This document shows, piece after piece, positions 31,585 to 44,800 of a DNA stretch of 64,000 bases. A model generated the notes under the pieces. It was not told where the DNA came from and ran no database searches. It saw only the letters and a program-made list of their open reading frames with translations. Origin of the DNA: Lampris incognitus (taxonomy: Eukaryota > Chordata > Actinopteri > Lampriformes > Lampridae). The position numbers and the translations under genes are program-made. Positions within the stretch are counted from its first letter, which is position 1, and each line of letters starts with the position of its first letter. The DNA is taken from assembly GCF_029633865.1 (NCBI RefSeq), contig NC_079211.1, positions 5,194,118-5,258,117 on the forward strand, given 5' to 3'.

Positions 31585-32598
31585 ATAATATGTATGTGGT
31601 ATTGTATGAGGAAGTCGAGAATTGCAGAGAAGTATGTAGGAGTGGTGCAGGATATGTATGAGGGCAGTGTGACAGTGGTGAGGTGTGGGGTTGGAATGAC
31701 AGATGGGTTCAAGGTGGAGGTGGGATTACATCAAGGATCGGCTCTGAGCCCTTTCTTGTTTGCAATGGTGATGGACAGGTTGACGGACAGGATCAGGCAG
31801 GACTCCATGGACGATGATGTTCACAGATGGCATTGTGATCTGTAGTGAGAGTAGGGTGCAGGTGGAGGAGAGCCTGGAGAGGTGGAGGTATGCACTGGAG
31901 AGAAGAGGAATGAAAGTCAGTAGGAGCAAGATGGAATACCTATGCGTGAATGAGAGGGAGGACAGTGGAATGGTGAGGATGCAAGGAGTGGAGGTGACGA
32001 AGGCATATGAGTTTAAATACTTGGGATCAACTGTCCAAAGTAACGGGGAGTGCAGAAGAGAGGTGAAGAAGAGAGTGCAGGCAGGGTGGAGTGGGTGGAG
32101 AAGAGTGTCAGGAGTGATTTGTGACAGAAGGGTACCAGCAAGAGTTAAAGGGAAGGTTTACAAGACGGTAATGAGACCAGCTATGTTATATGGTTTGAAG
32201 ACAGTGGCAATGATGAAAGGACAGGAAGTGGCAGAGTTGAAGATGATAAGATTTTCACTGGGAGTGATGAAGAAGGACAAGATTAGGAACAAGTATGTTA
32301 GAGGGACAGCTCAGGTTGGATGGTTTGGAGACAAAGCAAGAGAGACAAGATTGAGATGGTTTGGACATGTGTGGAGGAGAGATGCTGGGTATATTGGGAG
32401 AAGGATGCTGAATGTGGAGCTGCCAGGGAAGAGGAGAAGAGGAAGGCCAAAGAGGAGGTTTATGGATGTGGGGAAGGAGGACATGCAGGTGGCTGGTGTG
32501 ACAGAGGAAGATGCAGAGGACAGGAAGAGATAGAAACAGATGATCCACTGTGGTGACCCCTAACGGGAACAGCCAAAAGTAGTAGTAGTAGTAGTAGT
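31585..32598 (+). mobile_element. RTE-type LINE, 3' third of RT to tail
   Basis: Reads LHQGSALSPFLFAMVMDRLT, then FTDGIVICSE where intact copies have F-A-D-D, so the catalytic aspartates are changed. It continues EFKYLGSTVQSNGECRREVK and RWFGHVWRRDAGYIGRRMLN to the CCCCTAACGGGAACAGCC tail and (TAG)n. One frameshift lies near 31815. Confidence 0.85.
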
Positions 32599-33032
32599 CA
32601 AGGAAGACAAGTTAAAGAAGTTAAGGTGTTTGATAAATATGAATACGTAAATTCTCATAATTTCAACGAATTGAAGTTCAGATTTCCCCCCTTCGAATCA
32701 TTTTAAAAGCCGAACCCAATCTTTAGCTGTGGATGGCAGTGTGTTTAAAAGGAGTTTTACCGTTCGGTGATGGTGTCTTTGCAGTTGGAGAGAACAACAT
32801 GGGCATAGATATATTTCAGTTGTACAAAGGAACCTGGATTATGGAACAGGATTTAATTGAACAATTAAACTGGCATAGAAAATTCCATTCTATTCTATTC
32901 ACCGTGGGAATTTTCATCATTTATTCAGGTCGGTGTCTATAGCCCATCCCAGGAAAGAGGCGTGAAAACACCAGTCTGGTCAAACTACAAACATGGAGCG
33001 CAAATATCCAGACTCCCTTCTCGTTATCCTTG
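32599..33032. other. Intergenic sequence, nothing recognised
   Basis: A 69-codon frame at 32733-32942 (FGDGVFAVGENNMGIDIFQL) has no recognised family and no clear splice sites. Confidence 0.3.
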
Positions 33033-33512
33033 CGGTATTTAACAGAGCAAACCTCAGCTATGAACTGCAAAAATACAGACAGCATGTTTAATGTCCCACC
33101 AGGGACAAAAACAGTCTGGATCATTGCTACACAGTAATAAAGGATGCCTATCGTTCTGTCCCCTGTGCAGCCCTGGACCTCTCTGATCACTGTCTGATTC
33201 ACCTTATCCCAACCTACAGGAAGAAGTAAACTCTGCAAAGCCTGTGGTTATAACTGTGAGGAAATGGACCAACGGGTCAAAACTGGAGCTCCAGGCCTGC
33301 CTCAACTGCACTGAATGGAGTGTTTTTGAGGCTACATCTACAGACCTGGACAAACTTACTGACACTGTGACATCTTACATCAGCTTTTGTGAGGACGTGT
33401 GTGCCCACCAAAACTTTCTGTAACTTTAACAAAAATAAGCCCTGGTTCCCAGCTAAACTCAGGCAGCTTCGTCAGCGCAAAGAGGAAGCCTACAGGAGTG
33501 GAGATAAGGTTT
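33033..33512 (+). mobile_element. LINE fragment, end of endonuclease and linker
   Basis: Reads CAALDLSDHCLIHLIPTY, KPVVITVRKWTNGSKLELQA and FNKNKPWFPAKLRQLRQRKE. SDHCLI is the end of an APE-type endonuclease. The clade is uncertain. It joins directly to a Rex3-like piece at about 33515. Confidence 0.55.
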
Positions 33513-34466
33513 TTTTTCACTGGGTTTTCTACCTGATTCACTTTGGGGTACAGGCTGCAGTCGCCAAGGTTGTCCCTTGTCTCCGATTCTGTTTGTGATA
33601 TTCATGGATGGGATCTCAAGGTACAGCCAGGGTGAGGAGTGTGTCCGTTTTGGGAACCTCAGAATTGCATCTCTGCTCTTCACAGATGATGTGGCTTTGT
33701 TGGCTTCATCAGACCACAACCTCCTGCACACACTGGGGTGGTTTGCAGCTGAGTGTGAAATGGCTAGGATGAGAGTCGGCACCTCCAAGTCTGAGGCCAT
33801 GGTTCCCTACTGGAAAATGGTGGATTGCTCCCTCCAGGTTGGGGATGAGTTGTTACCTCAAGTGAAGGAGTTCAAGTATCTCAGAGTCTTTTTCACGAGT
33901 GAGGGTAGGATGGAGCAGGAGATTGGCGGGTGGTTGGTGCAGCATCAGCAGTAATGTGGACATTGTACCGGACCATTGTGGTGAAGGGGGAGGGATTTAC
34001 CAATTTTACCAGTCAGTCTTCGTTCCAACCCTCACCTATGGTCATGAGCTTTGAGTAGTGACCCAAAGGGTGAGATCGCAGATACAGGCGGCTGAAATGA
34101 GTTTCCTCCGTAGGGTGTCTGGGCTCAGCCTTAGAGATAGGGTGAGGAGCTCAGACATCCAGAGGGAGCTCAGAGTAGAGCCACTGATCTTTCACATCAA
34201 AAGGAGCCAGTTGAGGTGGTTCAGGCCTGTGATTACGATGCCTCCTGGGCACCGTCCTTTGGAGGTTTTCCAGGCATGCCCAACTGGGGGGAGACCCCCG
34301 GGGCAGACACAGAACTCGCTGGAGGGACTACATGTCCAATCTGGCCTGGGAACATCTTGGGATCCCCCGGGAGGAGCTGAAGGGCATTGCTGGGGGGTGG
34401 GGGTGTGTAGAATGCCCTTCTTAGCTTGCTGCCACTGGGACCCGATCCCTGATGATGAGATGAGGT
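33513..34466 (+). mobile_element. Rex3-like (RTE clade) LINE, RT palm to tail
   Basis: SPILFVIFMDGISRYSQGEE and LLFTDDVALLASSD carry the catalytic FTDD variant. EFKYLRVFFTSEGRMEQEI follows, then RDRVRSSDIQRELRVEPLIF and the end at GATGATGAGATGA. Frameshifts occur near 33955 and 34060. Confidence 0.7.
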
Positions 34467-34713
34467 GAGAGATGTACTGTACATTGTACGTATATCGGAA
34501 CGCTCTGTCACGTCCGTCTACCTCAGGCATGTATGTAAGTAACTTGCTGCATCTATTTCAGCATCTCCGATATATTGTCTGCACCTTTGCACTATTTTAC
34601 CTTGTCACCTCTTCTTCCGCTTTCACAAGTCAATCCTTGCGTATATATCTGAAGAGTGTTGTGTTGTAGTGTTATCATTCTATGTTAAGTACGCCGAGAG
34701 AAACAGGAAACCG

Positions 34714-35115
34714 GTAGCGAATTCGGGGGACAACGCAACCACAGGAACTGCCGCGGCCGGGAAGCGAACCCGTATCGCCCGCACCGCAGGAGGCATCGCT
34801 AACCGCTAGACTAAAGGGTCAGACCCGTTAGTCAAGGACCAACGTGTCTACTTATCCATGCACGTTACACTACCCCCCTCCTTCGGGAGGCTCCTTTACG
34901 CCTCAGGGCGCCTACGCTTCCGATGGCCTTACGGTCGCTCCATCCCACTTCTGACACCAATGTAGCGAATTCGGGGGGGGGGCAGCCCGAGAACCGCCAC
35001 AGCCGGGACGCGAACCCGTATCGCCCGCACCGCGGGAGACATCGCTAACCGCTCAACTAAAGGGTCAGACCCGTTAGTCAAGGACCAACGTGTCTACTTA
35101 TCCATGCACGTTACA
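34714..35115 (-). mobile_element. Two tRNA-like SINE family C copies in a row
   Basis: Two copies, each with GCGAACCCGTATCGCCCGCA and CTAAAGGGTCAGACCCGTTA, start at about 34714 and 34965 after TGTAGCGAATTCGGGG-like starts. The flanks repeat ATATATCTGAAGAGTGTTG at 34645 and 35117, a likely long target or segmental duplication. Confidence 0.6.
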
Positions 35116-35224
35116 GTATATATCTGAAGAGTGTTGCGTTGTGGTGTTATTATTCTATGTTAATTACGCCGAGAGAAACAGGAAACCGGAGTCACATTCA
35201 ATGTTTGTGCAAAGCTACTTGACC

Positions 35225-35375
35225 AATAAACATGCTCTCCCTGAGGTTTCTTCCTATTTTTCTCCGTTAACGGCTTATTGTTTTTAGGGAGTTGTTCCTT
35301 ATCCGATGCGAGGGTCCAAGGACGGGATGCTGTTTTGCTGTAAAGCCCCTCGGGGCGAATTTGTGATATTGGGCT
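35225..35375 (+). mobile_element. CR1/L2-group LINE 3' UTR fragment
   Basis: CTTATCCGATGCGAGGGTCC and GCTGTAAAGCCCCTCGGG to TGTGATATTGGGCTGTTC match the tail regions at 4660-4790 and 4960-5060. It lies just upstream of the rnf4 CpG region. Confidence 0.6.
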
Positions 35376-35399
35376 GTTCTGATTTTTATTCTGAAAAGC

Positions 35400-35840
35400 C
35401 CGCCGGGAGCTCACCGGGTCAGGCGGGCTCCGCGAGTACCTGAACGTATACAGCAGGTGGCGGTAACGCGCCGAGCGTCCCGGAAGCCACCGCCTCGCGC
35501 AAGTCAAAAGCTCGGGAGGAAGAAGAAGGGGCGGAGCGATCGCCTCCTGACGGCCGTTTGATTTCGAAACAGAAAGACGAGCCGTTCAGGAATCTGCCTG
35601 ATGAAGGAGCGCAAGTCGCAGCTGTTCGTTATAGCCGCAATCACGACTCTATATCAAGCTGTCAGTCTGCCGGGTCTCCCTTTTGTCATATTTAAGTAGC
35701 TGTCAAAAGTCATTTACACTAAAACGCACTGCCGGTGAACTTAAGAGCCCCGGGGTTAGCTAGGCTGCTAGCCCGATTCACGTCACAGCCACAACTAACT
35801 GGATCTACGAGCTCTTGTGTCGGTGGGACTCTTAACTCAG
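35400..35840 (+). promoter_or_regulatory. rnf4: CpG-rich probable rnf4 promoter and non-coding exon 1
   Basis: A GC/CpG-rich stretch with GGGGCGGAGC-type boxes near 35529 and no TATA box. It ends in a strong donor, ACTCAG|GTAAGT, at 35840/35841. No open frame leads into it, which fits a 5' UTR exon spliced to the ATG exon at about 38525. It could also serve the divergent zfyve28 gene, whose first exon was not found. Confidence 0.5.
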
Positions 35841-38800
35841 GTAAGTAACACTATTTCATAATATATATATGTATGTATATATATGAACATTGATTTGGTT
35901 GGCGAGCTAAGGTTATCGTAACTCTTAGCTAATACCCAGGTCTTGAACGAGCGCTTAGCGTTAGCATCGTTGAACTAGTTACGGAGGAGGACGGCGAGCA
36001 CGAGCCGCCACAGATCACGGCGCGAGCCTTCCACGGGAAGTTCTGATGTTCGAGTCGGGTGGACTCTGTCCTGTCCAACCAGGGTTGTGGCTTCTAGCAG
36101 CTACGCCAGGCAGGATGCGTCTGCGTGTGGAAATGGTGACGTTACATCCGCTTCTCTGGCACAACGACGGCGTCACACGCACCCCCGAGAAACCAGAGCG
36201 TGTGTGCGTCTGCGGGGCTTTAGTCAGAGCGAAGTGACACACCGCACTTGCTACACCAAGGCCCGGCTGTCTTGAGGTCTGTGACGGTGTTCCACCAGCC
36301 TGTCGCCCGGTTGTCTTGAGGTCTGTGACGGTGTACCACCAGCCTATCGCCCGGTTGTCTTGAGGTCTGTGACGGTGTACCACCAGCCTATCGCCCGGTT
36401 GTGTTGAGGTCTGTGACGGTGTACCACCAGCCTGTCGCCCGGTTGTGTTGAGGTCTATGACGGTGTACCACCAGCCTGTCGCCCGGTTGTGTTGAGGTCT
36501 GTGACGGTGTACCACCAGCCTGTCGCCCGGTTGTGTTGAGGTCTATGACGGTGTACCACCAGCCTGTCGCCCGGTTGTCTTGAGGTCTGTGACGGTGTAC
36601 CACCAACCTATCGCCCGGTTGTGTTGAGGTCTATGACGGTGTACCACCAGCCTGTCGCCCGGTTGTGTTGAGGTCTATGACGGTGGACCACCAGCCTGTC
36701 GCCCGGTTGTTTTGAGGTCTATGACGGTGGACCACCAGCCTATCGCCCGGTTGTCTTGAGGTCTGTGACGGTGTGCCACCACCCTATCGCCCGGTTGTCT
36801 TGAGGTCTGTGACGGTGTACCACCAGCCTATCGCCCGGTTGTCTTGAGGTCTATGACGGTGTACCACCATCCGGTCGTCTTGAGGTCTATGACGGTGTAC
36901 CACCAGCCTATCGCCCGGTCGTCTTGAGGTCTATGACGGTGTACCACCAGCCTATCGCCCGGTCGTCTTGAGGTCTATGACGGTGTACCACCAGCCTATC
37001 GCCCGGTCGTCTTGAGGTCTATGACGGTGTACCACCAGCCTATCGCCCGGTCCTCTTGAGGTCTATGACGGTGTACCACCAGCCTATCGCCCGGTCGTCT
37101 TGAGGTCTATGACGGTGTACCACCAGCCTATCGCCCGGTCGTCTTGAGGTCTATGACGGTGTACCACCAGCCTATCGCCCGGTCGTCTTGAGGTCTATGA
37201 CGGTGTACCACCAGCCTATCGCCCGGTCGTCTTGAGGTCTATGACGGTGTACCACCAGCCTATCGCCCGGTCGTCTTGAGGTCTATGACGGTGTACCACC
37301 AGCCTATCGCCCGGTCGTCTTGAGGTCTATGACGGTGTACCACCAGCCTATCGCGCGGTCGTCTTGAGGTCTATGACGGTGTACCACCAGCCTATCGCCC
37401 GGTCGTCTTGAGGTCTATGACGGTGTACCACCAGCCTATCGCCCATTGTCTTGAGGTCTATGACGGTGTACCACCAGCCTATCGCCCGGTCGTCTTGAGG
37501 TCTATGACGGTGTACCACCAGCCTATCGCCCATTGTCTTGAGGTCTATGACGGTGTACCACCAGCCTATCGCCCGGTCGTCTTGAGGTCTATGACGGTGT
37601 ACCACCAGCCTATCGCCCGGTCGTCTTGAGGTCTATGACGGTGTACCACCAGCCTATCGCCCGGTCGTCTTGAGGTCTATGACGGTGTACCACCAGCCTG
37701 TGATAGGTGTCAGAAATCCCCTGCAAACCTCATACACATGTTTTGGCTTTGCCCGTCGCTACATGATTACTGGACAGAGATTTTCAATACCCATCCATCC
37801 ATCCATTATCTTAACTGCTTATCCTGGGGGGGTAGAACCAAATACTCTCAGTGCTTTGTTTGCCCCCCCCCTTGCCTCCCCTCTCTAAATTTAAAAAAAA
37901 AAGACGTATCAGCTTTTAGTCACCCTACTAGCTAGAAAATTAATCTTGACCAAGTGAAAATCAACTGTACCCCCCTCTCATACCCACCGGATAAGAGACA
38001 TTTTCTTAGATTTGAAAAAGAAAATCAGATTTTCATCAAGTGGCTCCTCCAATAAATACATTTGGGGAAGTATGGAGTCCATTCTTTCAATTTGTTCAGA
38101 CAATGAATTTCCCCATTTTTTTTTTTCCTGATTGAAGCAGCTTTTGAGGTAAAGAGGGGACCCTGATATTGAGTTTGTTGTGATGTAGGCGATATGCTGC
38201 TGCACTGACTATTGGTGTCTGTTATTGACACGGTTTATTTTTATTATTAGCTGACTGACTTTTTTTCCTTTTTCATTTTGTTTATTGGGTTTTGCAAAAA
38301 CAATTGTGTCATCAGAGCATTTATAGAATTAAAGACGTATATATTCCCTCTATTGGAGACATTATGAAAAAGTTACAGTTGACTTGCTGCTAAACACCAT
38401 AACAACTTAGAGAAACTAAGAAAACAAACAAACATAACACAACCATAAACAAACAAAAACATAAAAAGAAAAAAGCAATTAAATCTCAGTCAAGGTCTTA
38501 TTTTCTCTGTCGCAACCTTTCCAGACTCACCTCAAGTGGCGAGGTACAGGGCAGCAGCCAATGTGGACAGTATGAGCAGCACAGTAAGTATGAAGAAGCT
38601 TGTTCTGCCTTCATGTGGCCTCGGCAGCCATACACATACAGAGCTGGAGTTCATCAGTATACATCATAAATATACTTTATAAAGACCATGTTGATCTTAT
38701 GAAATAGGCATTCAAAAACTTGCACACATTATTTAAATTCCAGGGAAACATATTTTTTTCATTTGCCTCTAACTATAAACTATAGTAAGACTGTAAGGTT

Positions 38801-41800
38801 TCACTAAACTCAGTTTGGTCTGTAAACTGGAGTTTTAATGTCTGAATCTCTGCCATCGAGCCTCTTGTGCAATAATAAATGGTAGATCTTTCTCAGTAGT
38901 TTCTCTTGGTTCTTTCAGCAGAAATTTGCCGCCACATGAAATTAGACATACATTCGTGTCGTTTCCCTTAAAAGCAAACTGCAGTGTTATCATCATGTTC
39001 AGAATGGATATTTTCACTATAGTGAAGCCCAACAGGGAACCCGATTCTGTTCGGTGTTGTCAGGCTCAGAAGAAGAGAATGTACAACTCCTCACCAGGCT
39101 CAAGACGCAACACCAAGAACAGCCGGTGCGCTAACATCTTGAGTGCTAACATCACTTCTGTCCGCCAGGCTGCTAACCCTGTACCCCAAACGGAGACCAT
39201 CAACCTGTCGGACAACACAACCAGTGAGTGGAGTAATCTGATTTAGCAGGAGGTGGAGTGCTTTCGAGACTGGAGGCTACATGGGCAGCTACATAGTTGA
39301 GACTAAATCACAGAATTGTAAACATTGGGGCCAGTAGCAGTCATGAATCATAAAAACCTGAGTGACGTCCATGACAACAGGTAACGCACGCTTTGTATGT
39401 CGTGCATTTTGCCTGCACCTTATGACTCCTTCTGTGAGCTCACCTGTGAGGTAAAACTAATGCTGCTGTTCAGTACCACCATTATTGCTTTGATGTCTTG
39501 TCATATCAACCATGTGGCCCCCAGGACCACACTCTCAAGCTGGGATTGGACCAGTGGCGGCCGGTGCTAAAAAAAATTTTTTTGGGGGGGGGCGCAGCAT
39601 ACCTGACAGCTGCTTTAATGTCCACACAGTCACAGAGTTATTAAGAAGGACAATGTAGCCAATAGGTTTTATCAGGGTTCGTAGACGATGGATGACTGAC
39701 AGTTGAGACGAGACGTGGTGGTGGGTGTGAACATGATTGACAGCCACGAGAATTGTCCAATCACATTAGATCAAAAAACATTAAAACAATACCAATTCAC
39801 TGCCAATAAAAGTGGGAGTGTCTGAGAACTGCGCCCCTTGAAAATCTGAAGGAACCAATCAGACAGCAGTCTCTGGTCACCTGCTCGCCACAAGTTTGAG
39901 GGCTTACATAAGGTATGGTTTGGCCGGCGCCCCTCACCCAGGAAGTATGTGTTCAGACAGGAAGTATATGTATTCAGACAGGAAGTATATGTATTCAGAA
40001 AGAAATCAACCAAATACCATTTGAACCAATATTTAATGCTGCTGACAGGCGCTCACAGACTGAAAAAAACTTTTATTTCTTAATTATTTGCATTATACAA
40101 CTAAATTATATTTAACATGTGTAAGTAGATTTTCATCTATTGATATTTGAAGGGGGCAGTGCCTCAGCGCCCTGTACCAGCCAGCCGCCACTGGATTGGA
40201 CCATTTACTTTTTGGGCCCGCCTTTTTGAAATTGCTCATTTAGAGAGAAGCCAGACATGATCTCACAAGGAATGGCAAAGAGATGTGTTGACTTTTATTT
40301 AGTTTCTCAGGTTGACAGTAGTTTGTGTGTTTGTGTAGGTGAGGAGGATGTGGTAGATTTAACATGTGAGGGATCGGAGCCAGCAGCTGTTGTTGACCTG
40401 ACAAACAATGACTCGGTGGTGGTAAGAAACACACGCGCACACACACAAATTGTAGCAGGGATTATCATCTCAGTTTGTTAAATGACGATGAGTTCAACTA
40501 CGATGAAATGGGATATAACAAATCACAAGAATGTCCTTGCACTGGTTTTGACTTTCTGTTTCCTCACATGTCTTCCTGTCTGCTGCGCTTTGTGACTGTC
40601 TTCTGTTTCATGACTTCCTGTCGGTTGTGACCTGGGACCAGCTGGTGGATGAAGGTAAAACCCTGATCTCTGTTCATTGTCTTTTTCTGTTTTGTTGTCT
40701 CCATACCAAAGTACCCCGATAAGACTCCAAAGATTAGAAGTCATTTCAACTATTTTACCCCCTAATAGACTTACAACACATACAGTGCATCCCGGAAGTA
40801 TTCACACCCCTTCACTTTCCCCACATTTTGTTATGTTACAGCCTTATTCCAAATTGGATTAAATTCCTTTTTTTCTTATCAATCTACACGCAATACCCCA
40901 TAATGACAAAGTGAAAAAGGTTTTGTAGAAATTTCTGCAAATTTATTAAAAATAAAAAACTGAAATATTGCATGTATAGAAGTATTCACACCCTTTGCTA
41001 TGACACTCAAATTTGAGCTCAGGTTCATCCTGTTTCCACTGATCATCCTTGAGATGTTTCTACATCTTGATTGGAGTCCACCCGTAGTAAATTCAATTGA
41101 TTGGACATGATTTGGAAAGGCACGCACCTGTCTATATAAGGTCCCACTGTTGACAGTGCATGTCAGAGCAGAAACCAAGCCATGAAGTCAAAGGAATTGT
41201 CTGTGGACCTCCGAGACAGGATTGTATCGAGGCACAGATCTGGGGAAGGGTACAAATAAAATTCGACAGTTTTGAAGGTCCCGAAGAGCACAGTGGTCTC
41301 CATCACTCGTAAATTGAAGAAGTTTGGATCCACCAGGACTCTTCCTAGAGCTGGCCGCCTAGCCAAACTGAGCAATCGGGGGAGAAGGGCCTTGGTCAGG
41401 GAGGTGACCAAGAACCCGATGGTCACTCTGACAGAGCTCCAGCGTTCCTCTGTGGAGATGGGAGAACCTTCCAGAAGGACAACCATCTCTGCAGCACTCC
41501 ACCAATCAGGCCTTTATGGTAGAGTGGCCAGACGGAAGCCTCTGCTCAGTAAAAGGCACATGACAGCCCGCTTGGAGTTTGCCAGAAAGCACCTAAAGGA
41601 CTCTCAGACCATGAGAGAAACAAGATTCTCTGGTCTGGTGAAACCAAGATTGAACTCTTTGGCCTGAATGCTAAACGTCACGTCTGGAGGAAACCAGGCA
41701 CCTCTCATCACCTTGCTAATACCATCCCTACAGTGAAGCATGGTGGTGGCAGCATCATGCTGTGGGGATGTTTTTCAGCGGCAGGAACTGGGAGACTAGT

Positions 41801-44800
41801 CAGGATCGAGGGAAAGATGAATGGAGCAAAGTACAGAGAGATCCTTGATGAAAACCTGCTCCAGAGCGCTCAGGACCTCAGACTGGGGCGAAGGTTTACC
41901 TTTCAACACGACAACGACCCTAAGCACACAGCCAAGACAACGAAGGAGTGGCTTCGGGACAAGTCTGTGAATGTCCTTGAGTGGCCCAGCCAGAGCCCAG
42001 ACTTGAACCCCATTGAACATCTCTGGAAAGACCTGGAAATAGCTGTGCTGCAACGCTCCCCATCTAACCTTACAGAGCTGGAGAGGATCTGCAGAGAAGA
42101 ATGGGAGAAATACCCCAAATATAGGTGTACCAAGCTTGTAGTTTCATACCCAAGAAGACTTGAGGCTGTAATCGCTGCTGCCAAGGGTGCCTCAACCAAG
42201 TACTGAGTAAAGGGTGTGAATACTTACTATGTACATGCAATATTTCAGTTTTTTACTTTTAATAAATTTGCAAAAATTTCTACAAAACCTTTTTCGCTTT
42301 GTCATTATGGGGTATTGTATGTAGATTGATGAGGGGAAAAAAAAGGAATTTAATCCATTTTGGAATAAGGCTGTAACATAACAAAATTTGGGGAAAGTGA
42401 AGGGGTGTGAATACTTTCCGGATGCACTGTAGGTTTTTGGCTAGGTGACTGTCAGCAAACACTTACTCGTCATTAAAATAGTCCCCACAAAGCTCACATT
42501 ACAGTGCATCTGAAATTCTTCGAAAGTCCCCGAGGAGCCTTCAGCCCTTGACGGAGATACATTTCAGATCAGTACACTGGGTTGATATTTGTGCGCATTC
42601 CTCACTGTGAAATTAAAGTTTTTCTTTTGTCAGGGTACCATTGCCAACTTTAAAATCACTTGTCACAAGTCAGTTTTTATCATCCCAAGCTATGTAACTG
42701 TTTATTCCAAGGTGCTGATGCATTGATCGATTTGTGTGGTTAATTAACTTCTTGGAAGGATAAGTGGTGTTCAGCCACATGAGATTGAGCAAGAACAGAT
42801 CTTTGATGCCCTTAGATGACGAAGCTGCACCAGAGAAGAACCTGCGGTTCTCCAGTAATCTGCGGTTCCCTCTGTGTCCCCTGCAGCCTTGGGGGTGGAC
42901 AATGTCTTGCCTTAATGCATGTCTTGCTGCTTCACCATCCTAGATTTCAGTGCCATGTTGGGAATTGTGTGAGGTGTCTTGGGAAATAACTGAATTCTCA
43001 TGATCATACCCAAAAGCAAGGCAATAACTTTCTGAAAAACTAATTTGTAAGTGAATCGTGTTAAGTGGATTTTCCTGAACATTTTCCAAAAGCATCTGAA
43101 CCAGGAACGTAAAGGTGAACCTGCTGTCAACCTTGGTTTTAACTGGCTTGTATTACAGTATACTTGCATTTGCAGAGAGGATGCGAAAGGGATATGCTAG
43201 TGACATTTGCGATCGATTGTCGCTTACTTGCAGTTGATCGCGAACATATCAGTTCTTGGTATTTTATTGTCTGGTAGGTTTACGGAATCGGGATTATGTA
43301 CTGCTGGGTGCAGGAAAATTCTTTCGTCCCAGGATTGTCCTGAAAGGCATATTAAATTGCCCTGAGTCAGTTTATTGGCCTTGGGACGACCGGATGCCAT
43401 TAACTTTGAGCCTTGCGTTGGTTTTGAAAATTAAGTTGGTTTTACATTGTATCAAACATATGTACTTCACCTTACAAACTTTTCCATTCGACTTTCTCTT
43501 TCGTGGCCTCCATCAGGTCCTCAGAGGAGGAGGGAGCCCAGGGGTGAGAGTTACATTGTTAGCAGCGATGAAGAAGACACCCCTACTGCCCTCAACACCG
43601 CCTTACTGGTCTCCCTGCAGGCTAGCAGTCGGGCTAGGTAATAGCAACATTCTCCCCTAGTGCTGAATCTAATGTAGTGGTATTTTGCCACAAAAGCCAT
43701 TTTTCTGGGAATAGTTCTGGGAATTTGGCTCTTTGAACCACCATACTGGGAATCATCCAGGGCAAACAGGGCACGTTTTGTTTGTTTTCCCATTGCATTT
43801 AAAAATGTCTGAGGGGAAAAACTGGATGGTGATGGCTAAGCAACTGACATCATTAGACACAGTGCACTATACGAACACTACTATATCTCAACACTCAATT
43901 ACAGAAACATAAAATCCCGATATCGACTGTAGCACTAACGTTAAGTTTTATGCATTTTAGAAAATGTAGTGTTGTTAAGAGTTGAATCTTTTCCCAATTA
44001 ATAGCTTTTATCGTTCACTGTTAAACTTATGAAACTTGAATACATTTTTTTTCTTTCTTAGCAAAAGTGTGTCAAAACCTTGGAATGAAAAACCCAGTAA
44101 ATTTAAACAATTTTGTTAAAATGTCATAATTTGAGGTGTCTGATGCAGAAAATGACTTCAATTACAAAATGTCCTTTACCATACATGGGGTGAAACCATG
44201 GATGTATTAAAGTAGAACTGGATACGGCGCTGCCGCTCAGCCTTGCAGCCAGTTTTTTTCCCAGTGGTCACTCGTGGTATTGCAGCGAAAAATCCCCTGC
44301 GGCCCAAGAAGCATTTTCCCCATAGACCACCATTGCAAAAGAGACGCCTGTAAATCCGTTGACAGGATACCTGCTGATATAATCATGGTCAGTTATTACT
44401 CTTCGCATTGTATATTTTTAAGCCATGGGGTTTTAATCTTTTAAAAGTTTTCCAAAGCCCAGAAAAATCTTTTTTTCTGCATGACGGCATGTCTGTGTAC
44501 GAGCCGTTCTCCTAGCCTAGAGGCAGGATGGGAGTAACACTACTGCGCATATTCAGTTGGCCCCATGTACCTGGAAGTAACCCGGAAGCCAGAAACTTTT
44601 TCGGCGTATACGCCAGGCAAGCAATTCTCATAGGAATGAACAGGCCCCATTTTTAGATCTGGTGTCCAGCTCTACTATAACACATCCATGGGTGAAGCGC
44701 TTCAACATATAAATAATGAAGTGAACTCCATGGCAGTCCAAATCAAGCTGTAGCCTGAATATTAAAGACTAAATCAAGCTAACCATTGTGGCTCTGGAAC

